Shown in pieces: positions 14,840-18,581 of a stretch of DNA of 18,581 nt. Origin of the DNA: an uncultured Porphyromonadaceae bacterium. Lineage in GTDB: Bacteria; Bacteroidota; Bacteroidia; Bacteroidales; Muribaculaceae. The stretch's first letter is position 1; every line of letters begins with the position of its first letter. The notes under the pieces were generated by a model. That model was not told where the DNA came from. It was given only the letters and a program-made list of their open reading frames with translations, and made no database searches. The translations under genes were made by a program, and so were the position numbers. The stretch is from NCBI GenBank assembly GCA_900546835.1, contig UREH01000027.1, positions 1 to 18,581 of the forward strand. The letters are read 5' to 3'.

Positions 14840-15694
14840 TCAGTAGCCGAGCTGACGGAGGCAGTCGGCGAGGGCTTCTTCCCAGTGGGGAATCTCGATG
14901 CCGTAGGTTGCTTTGATGCGCGTGCGGTCGAGGATGCTGTAGGATGGACGTGAGGCGGGCGTGGGATAGTCTTCCGTGGGGATTGGTGTGACTTTCACAT
15001 CCTTGCCGGCGATGCGGAAAATTGCTTTGGCAAAGTCGTACCAGGAGGCAGCTCCCTCGTCGGTAAAGTGATAGATGCCCGGTACCCACTGATGTGACTG
15101 TAGCACTTTTACTACGGCGCGGGCGAGGTCGCGGGCAAAGGTGGGAGTGCCAATCTGGTCGCAAACCACCTTGATTTCCGGCTGTGAGTCGGCCAGGCGG
15201 AGCATCGTCTTTACAAAGTTTTTGCCATGGGCTGAATAGAGCCATGCGGTACGGATTATGATGGCCTGGGGGGCCAGGGCGAGCAGCAGGGTCTCACCTT
15301 TACGCTTTGTGGTGCCGTACTGCGATATGGGGTTCACCTTATCGCTTTCGCGGTATGGGCGGTGGTTGGTGCCGTCGAATACGTAGTCGGTGGATATGTG
15401 TATGATTTTGGCTCCGTTGGCGTCGGCGGCCATGGCGAGATTCTTGACCGCGTCGGTGTTGACGGCGGCGCAGAGCATCTTCTCTTCCTCTGCGCGGTCT
15501 ACGGCGGTGTAGGCGGCGCAGTTCACGATATGGGTTATCTCGTTGTTGGCCACGTAGGAGTCGACGGCCTTGGCGTTGGTGAGGTCGAGTTCCTGCACGT
15601 CGGTGTAGAGAGTCTGGCCGGGAAATTCGCGTTCGAGAATTTCGTGCAGCTCGGTTCCGAGCTGGCCATTGGCTCCGGTTATGAGTGTCTTCAT
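14840..15694 (-). CDS. rfbD: dTDP-4-dehydrorhamnose reductase
   Basis: RfbD (RmlD) reduces dTDP-4-dehydrorhamnose to dTDP-L-rhamnose, the donor for rhamnose in O-antigen, capsule and other surface glycans. It is an extended short-chain dehydrogenase: GANGQLG at 7-13 binds the dinucleotide, STDYVFDG at 101-108 supplies the catalytic Thr region and YGTTK at 126-130 the Tyr/Lys pair. IRTAWLYS and GIYHFTDEG are also typical. The frame is open further upstream to 15751, but the 19 extra residues are Pro/Phe-rich and unlike the family, so I take the ATG at 15692-15694. The rest of the rhamnose pathway (rfbA, rfbB, rfbC) is not in this window. Confidence 0.93.
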   Translation of the reverse strand: MKTLITGANGQLGTELHEILEREFPGQTLYTDVQELDLTNAKAVDSYVANNEITHIVNCAAYTAVDRAEEEKMLCAAVNTDAVKNLAMAADANGAKIIHISTDYVFDGTNHRPYRESDKVNPISQYGTTKRKGETLLLALAPQAIIIRTAWLYSAHGKNFVKTMLRLADSQPEIKVVCDQIGTPTFARDLARAVVKVLQSHQWVPGIYHFTDEGAASWYDFAKAIFRIAGKDVKVTPIPTEDYPTPASRPSYSILDRTRIKATYGIEIPHWEEALADCLRQLGY

Positions 15695-15791
15695 ATCAAA
15701 GAAAGGTGGGATTCGTTGGAACGACGTTGAAAAATCAGCCGGCCCGGGCACTCTTGCCGCAATTTGTGGGCGGATGTAGAGTGGATTCGTA

Positions 15792-15836
15792 GCCGGCGTG
15801 GGTAGGTGGCATCCGGACGCGCCGGCAGGCGGCGCG
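15792..15836 (-). other. Overlapping GC-rich inverted repeats between rpoZ and rfbD
   Basis: CGCCGGC at 15820-15826 can pair with GCCGGCG at 15792-15798; alternatively CGCGCC at 15818-15823 pairs with GGCGCG at 15831-15836. The two stems share bases and cannot form together. They lie in a 164-base spacer after rpoZ that shows no clear promoter, so an imperfect terminator or attenuator is possible. Confidence 0.4.
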
Positions 15837-15858
15837 CTCCGTGCCAGTGGAATTGGCG

Positions 15859-16197
15859 TCAGTCGTCGAGGTTGATTTTTCCCTTGGCGGGGTTGCGGTA
15901 GTGGATTTTGCCGTCGATGTATTCCTGCGCGGCGATAAGAGTGGGCTTGGGGAGCTTTTCGTAGTAGCGCGAGATTTCAATCTGCTCGCGGTTTTCGGAG
16001 ATTTCCTCGAGGTTGTCGTTGAGCGAGGCGAATTCCTGAAGCTTCTTATCAAGGTCGCTCTTCATTTCGCCGGCAATCTGATTGGCGCGTTTTGCGATGA
16101 TGGCAACGGTTTCGTAGACGTTGCCGGTGTCCTTGCAAAGGTCCATCATGTCGCGGGTCACGGTGTTGAGCGGTGCATTGGTCTTCTTGTAGTCCAT
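15859..16197 (-). CDS. rpoZ: RNA polymerase omega subunit (Bacteroidota form)
   Basis: Omega helps the beta-prime subunit fold and join RNA polymerase. The 112-residue protein begins MDYKKTNAPLNTVTRDMMDL, with YETVAIIAKRANQI, the core helix of the omega/Rpb6 family, at about residues 28-41. It continues with REQIEISRYYEKLPKPTL, a block I recognise from Bacteroidales omega proteins. It follows bamD by 24 bases on the same strand, the standard neighbour in this order, so both use the bamD promoter. The Lys/Asp-rich tail is variable in the family. Confidence 0.9.
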   Translation of the reverse strand: MDYKKTNAPLNTVTRDMMDLCKDTGNVYETVAIIAKRANQIAGEMKSDLDKKLQEFASLNDNLEEISENREQIEISRYYEKLPKPTLIAAQEYIDGKIHYRNPAKGKINLDD

Positions 16198-16221
16198 AGT
16201 GGTTATGCGGGTTGTTATGCT

Positions 16222-17037
16222 TTAGTCTTTAACGTATTTTCGGGCGATTTTCAGGATATTGTCGGCCTCCTGGCGGCGCGGTGAATCCGGATAGTTGTTG
16301 ATGAAGCTGTAGTATTCATCGACAACGTCGCGGAAGCGGTCGGCTTTGCGTTCGTCGACGGAGAGGACGGCTTCCTGATAGCGGGCCTTGAGCACGAGCA
16401 TCTCGAGCTCTTCCTTATATTTGGAATATGGATATTCCTTGATGGCGTTTTTGGCGGTGATTATGGCGCTTTCGTAGTTGTTGCCCATATAGTTGCCAAG
16501 GTTGTAGTACAGCTGGGCATTCTGAAGCTCCTTGAGAGTCAGCTTGTCCTGCATCTCGAAAATGGCGTTCTGGGCGAGAGTCACCTTGTCGGAGCGCGGG
16601 AAGTAATCGAGAAATCCCTGCAGCTCTTCGATGGCTTTGATGGTCTCGCTCTGGTCAAGTTGAGCTTCGGGGGAGTCGAGATAGTAGGCGTAGCCCGCGT
16701 AGTAGCGCGCGAGTTCGGTGAATTTCCCTTTGGGATAGCGCTGATAGTAGGTTTTGAAAAATTCGGCGGCTTCGGGATATTCTTTGTTTTCGAAGTAGCT
16801 GAGTCCGAGCAGGTAAAGCGATTCCTCGGCGCGGTCGCTCCCTTTCAGCTGGGTGACCACATCGCGCAGGAGCGTGTAGCTCTGCACGTATTTTTTCTGC
16901 TCGAAAGCTCGCTTTGCAAATTCGAACTTGTAGTTTGGATCGGGGTTTTTGAGCGCTTTCTGGTATTGGCTGCAGCCTGAAGCGGCCACGGCTACAATCA
17001 GGCAGCCCAAAAAGCGGTATATCATTAATCTACGCAT
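16222..17037 (-). CDS. bamD: Outer membrane assembly lipoprotein BamD
   Basis: BamD is an essential lipoprotein of the BAM complex that folds beta-barrel proteins into the outer membrane. A signal peptide ends in lipobox AASGC with C22 as the lipidated residue. The remainder is TPR-like helical repeats, seen for example in RAFEQKKYVQSYTLLRDVV, ESLYLLGLSYFENKEYPEAA, FFKTYYQRYPKGKFTELARY and the later NAQLYYNLGNYMGNNYESA. Length (271 residues) is in the family range. An internal ATG four codons in is an alternative start. A strong promoter sits 66-97 bases upstream, and rpoZ follows closely. Confidence 0.94.
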   Translation of the reverse strand: MRRLMIYRFLGCLIVAVAASGCSQYQKALKNPDPNYKFEFAKRAFEQKKYVQSYTLLRDVVTQLKGSDRAEESLYLLGLSYFENKEYPEAAEFFKTYYQRYPKGKFTELARYYAGYAYYLDSPEAQLDQSETIKAIEELQGFLDYFPRSDKVTLAQNAIFEMQDKLTLKELQNAQLYYNLGNYMGNNYESAIITAKNAIKEYPYSKYKEELEMLVLKARYQEAVLSVDERKADRFRDVVDEYYSFINNYPDSPRRQEADNILKIARKYVKD

Positions 17038-17102
17038 ATTCGGCGAAGTGAAATTGCATGACTTTTGTGCGCCCGATTGCTCCGGCGCTACTTTTCAAGC
17101 CA

Positions 17103-17134
17103 CAAAGTTAATAAATTCCCTCGAAAAGCCCAAA
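17103..17134 (-). promoter_or_regulatory. Bacteroidota-type promoter of bamD-rpoZ
   Basis: On the - strand, TTTG (17134-17131) is followed after 20 bases by TAACTTTG (17110-17103), both exact consensus matches. The start site would be near 17096, giving a leader of about 60 bases before the bamD ATG. Confidence 0.78.
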
Positions 17135-17163
17135 CGGATAAATGCCTCAGAAAGGGAATTCGC

Positions 17164-17194
17164 TTGCCAAATCGGGGAATAATGGTTAATTTTG
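17164..17194 (+). promoter_or_regulatory. Bacteroidota-type promoter of the PASTA gene
   Basis: TTG at 17164-17166 and TAATTTTG at 17187-17194 are separated by 20 bases. Transcription would start near 17201, which rules out the upstream in-frame ATG codons at 17065 and 17182 and supports the ATG at 17275. Confidence 0.7.
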
Positions 17195-17274
17195 CATTTC
17201 CGAACAGCTATCCTTCATCCGGCGTTGTCTGGAATATAGGAGGCTATGCAGTTCGCAATGATAAGCCGATAGAG

Positions 17275-18267
17275 ATGAGCAACGATTTCAATGATGATTC
17301 GCGGCGTGCCGCCCGGGGTGGCCGTCAGATAAATTTCGACGACGACGATTTCGCCGGCGACGCACCGGCGACGCAACGCCGTGGGCCGTCGCGTCCTGCC
17401 GACGCTTATGCACCTGGCGACGAGCGTGATTACGGACGTCGCGACCGCGACTGGGCCGATGATCTGGCTACACGCGCCGACGGCCGCATATCGGCCGATT
17501 ACGACGATTACCATCGCGGCAATCCGGTATCCACACGCCAGCGCCGGCAACGGTCCGAGCGTCGGGAGGCATCCAGGCGACGCATAGAGGAGCGTGCATA
17601 CTCCGACGATGAATATTATTCCTCTCCCTCCGACCCTCAGGATATGGAAAGACCTGCAAGCTTCGTGCGCCGTCATCCGGTGCTTATGAATTTTATATAT
17701 GCCATAGCGGCTGCAGCTGTGTTGCTGTGGGTGCTGATGTGGTTTCTCGATTTCTGGACATTCCACGGCCAGGAGCGTGTGGTGCCGGATGTGAAGGGGC
17801 AGACCTACGCCAGTGCAGCCGGCAATGTGGATCTCTCGGGGCTGCGTGCCGTTATAACCGACTCGGTGTTCGACAGCTATAGCCGTCCGGGCACTGTGGT
17901 TGAGCAGGTGCCTGTGGCCGGGGCGAAAATCAAGAAGGGAGGCACGGTGTATCTCACCATCGTGGCTTTCACTCCGAAACTGGTGACTGTGCCTGAGTTC
18001 TACAACGTATCCGTGCGTCAGGCCCGCTCGATGTTCGCGGGTCTGGGAATATCCGACATACGCGAGATTCCGGTGGTATCGGAGTATGAGGGGCTTGTGC
18101 TCGGAGCGAAATTCAACGGCGTTGCACTTCAGCCGGGCGCGCGCATTCCGGTTTCTGCCGTAGTTACCCTTGAGGTGGGATCCGGCTATTCGCTCGACGA
18201 GGAAATCGGCGCAGCCGTCGATACCGTGGCCATCGACACCGCCATTGACGAACTCAGCATCGAATAA
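17275..18267 (+). CDS. PASTA-domain membrane protein with a charged cytoplasmic N-terminal region
   Basis: The product has three parts. Residues 1-130 are a highly charged, Asp/Arg-rich, probably disordered region (for example GGRQINFDDDDFAGD and RQRRQRSERREASRRRIEER). Residues about 137-158 form one membrane segment (FIYAIAAAAVLLWVLMWFL). Residues 168-231 and 234-302 are two PASTA domains with VPDVKGQTYASAAGN, VVEQVPVAGAKIKKGG and VTVPEFYNVSVRQARSMF signatures. PASTA domains bind muropeptides or beta-lactams in the Ser/Thr kinases and PBPs of other phyla, but no kinase or transpeptidase domain exists here. The frame is open upstream to 17065, but the promoter position supports the ATG at 17275. 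The next gene, an RluD-type synthase, follows after 12 bases, so the two form an operon. Role unproven; a periplasmic cell-wall sensor or scaffold is inference. Confidence 0.87.
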   Translation: MSNDFNDDSRRAARGGRQINFDDDDFAGDAPATQRRGPSRPADAYAPGDERDYGRRDRDWADDLATRADGRISADYDDYHRGNPVSTRQRRQRSERREASRRRIEERAYSDDEYYSSPSDPQDMERPASFVRRHPVLMNFIYAIAAAAVLLWVLMWFLDFWTFHGQERVVPDVKGQTYASAAGNVDLSGLRAVITDSVFDSYSRPGTVVEQVPVAGAKIKKGGTVYLTIVAFTPKLVTVPEFYNVSVRQARSMFAGLGISDIREIPVVSEYEGLVLGAKFNGVALQPGARIPVSAVVTLEVGSGYSLDEEIGAAVDTVAIDTAIDELSIE

Positions 18268-18279
18268 TCTTTACAAGCT

Positions 18280-18581
18280 ATGGCAGAGGATTTATTCGAC
18301 GGATCTCTTCCGGAGGCGGATTTCGATGAGACGGAGCTCGACGAGTCGGAACTCGAGGACCTCGGAGGCGACTCGGCCTCCGGAGGGCAGATGTACGAAC
18401 ATTTCCGCTTCGTGGCCGACAAGGGGCAGCAGCTTCTGCGCGTCGACAAGTTTCTGGTCGACCACATGCAGAGGGCATCCCGCAACCGCATCCAGCAGGC
18501 TGCCGAGGCGGGTTGTATCCTCGCCAACGGCAAGCCCGTAAAGTCGAACTATCGGGTAAAACCCGACGACGTGATTTCGGT
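18280..18581 (+). CDS. RluD-type 23S rRNA pseudouridine synthase, N-terminal part (runs off window)
   Basis: Only about 100 residues are visible. After an acidic lead (residues 1-38, rich in Asp and Glu: LFDGSLPEADFDETELDE) comes an S4-type RNA-binding domain. Its signs are QQLLRVDKFLVDHM, SRNRIQQAAEAGCILANGKP and KSNYRVKPDDVIS, the usual start of RluA/RluD enzymes that convert uridines of 23S rRNA to pseudouridine. The catalytic domain with its HRLD motif lies beyond the window, so the exact RluA/RluC/RluD subtype cannot be fixed. The ATG at 18280 follows the PASTA stop by 12 bases. Confidence 0.85.
   Translation, partial: MAEDLFDGSLPEADFDETELDESELEDLGGDSASGGQMYEHFRFVADKGQQLLRVDKFLVDHMQRASRNRIQQAAEAGCILANGKPVKSNYRVKPDDVIS

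Noticed and set aside
15695..15751. Longer N terminus for RfbD
   Set aside because: The added 19 residues precede the dinucleotide-binding strand, which normally begins at the N terminus; the ATG at 15694 gives the family-standard start.
17065..17274. Longer start for the PASTA protein
   Set aside because: The extra 70 codons cover the bamD promoter and the gene's own promoter, so they would not be in the transcript.

Overview
The window looks like chromosomal core sequence from a gut Bacteroidales, most likely Muribaculaceae or a close relative. Three things point there. The gene blocks nusB-yajC-ybbR-coaE, thiL/PNP/lpxK/sppA and bamD-rpoZ are typical of the order. Five intergenic sites match the Bacteroidota promoter form TTG/TTTG-N19/20-TAnnTTTG. 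Secreted glycosidases and lipoproteins with Bacteroidota-type signals are present. The family placement is inference from gene content; no 16S or tRNA gene is present. I see no mobile element, CRISPR array, tRNA or rRNA.

Layout. Bases 1-444 carry the end of an unrecognised + strand gene. A 555-base spacer follows, rich in small hairpins. Bases 1000-2646 are a GH29 alpha-L-fucosidase gene broken by one in-frame TAG. From 2802 to 6305 a + strand operon runs nusB (with an internal duplication that makes it far longer than usual), yajC, a YbbR-domain gene with a GTG start, and coaE. From 6327 to 12913 the - strand carries, in transcription order from the right, sppA, lpxK, a purine nucleoside phosphorylase gene, thiL and a GH13 alpha-amylase-type lipoprotein gene. 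The last gene converges on coaE, and its best terminator lies inside the coaE coding sequence. From 13223 to 17037 the - strand carries, again from the right, bamD, rpoZ, rfbD and prfC. At 17038-17274 a divergent promoter region separates bamD from a + strand PASTA-domain membrane protein gene, followed after 12 bases by the start of an RluD-type pseudouridine synthase gene that runs off the window.

How the genes fit together. Most serve housekeeping roles: transcription (NusB, omega), translation (RF3, RluD), protein export and envelope assembly (YajC, BamD, SppA), lipid A and rhamnose synthesis (LpxK, RfbD), cofactors (CoaE, ThiL) and purine salvage. The two glycosidases are the accessory, glycan-foraging part.

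The points most worth a second look are: the duplicated NusB; the 10-bp-period palindromic array between prfC and sppA (13118-13177); the coding-sequence-embedded terminator in coaE; the nonsense codon in the fucosidase gene; and the structured spacers at 640-930 and 8923-8972. I did not find a clear new multi-gene system here.
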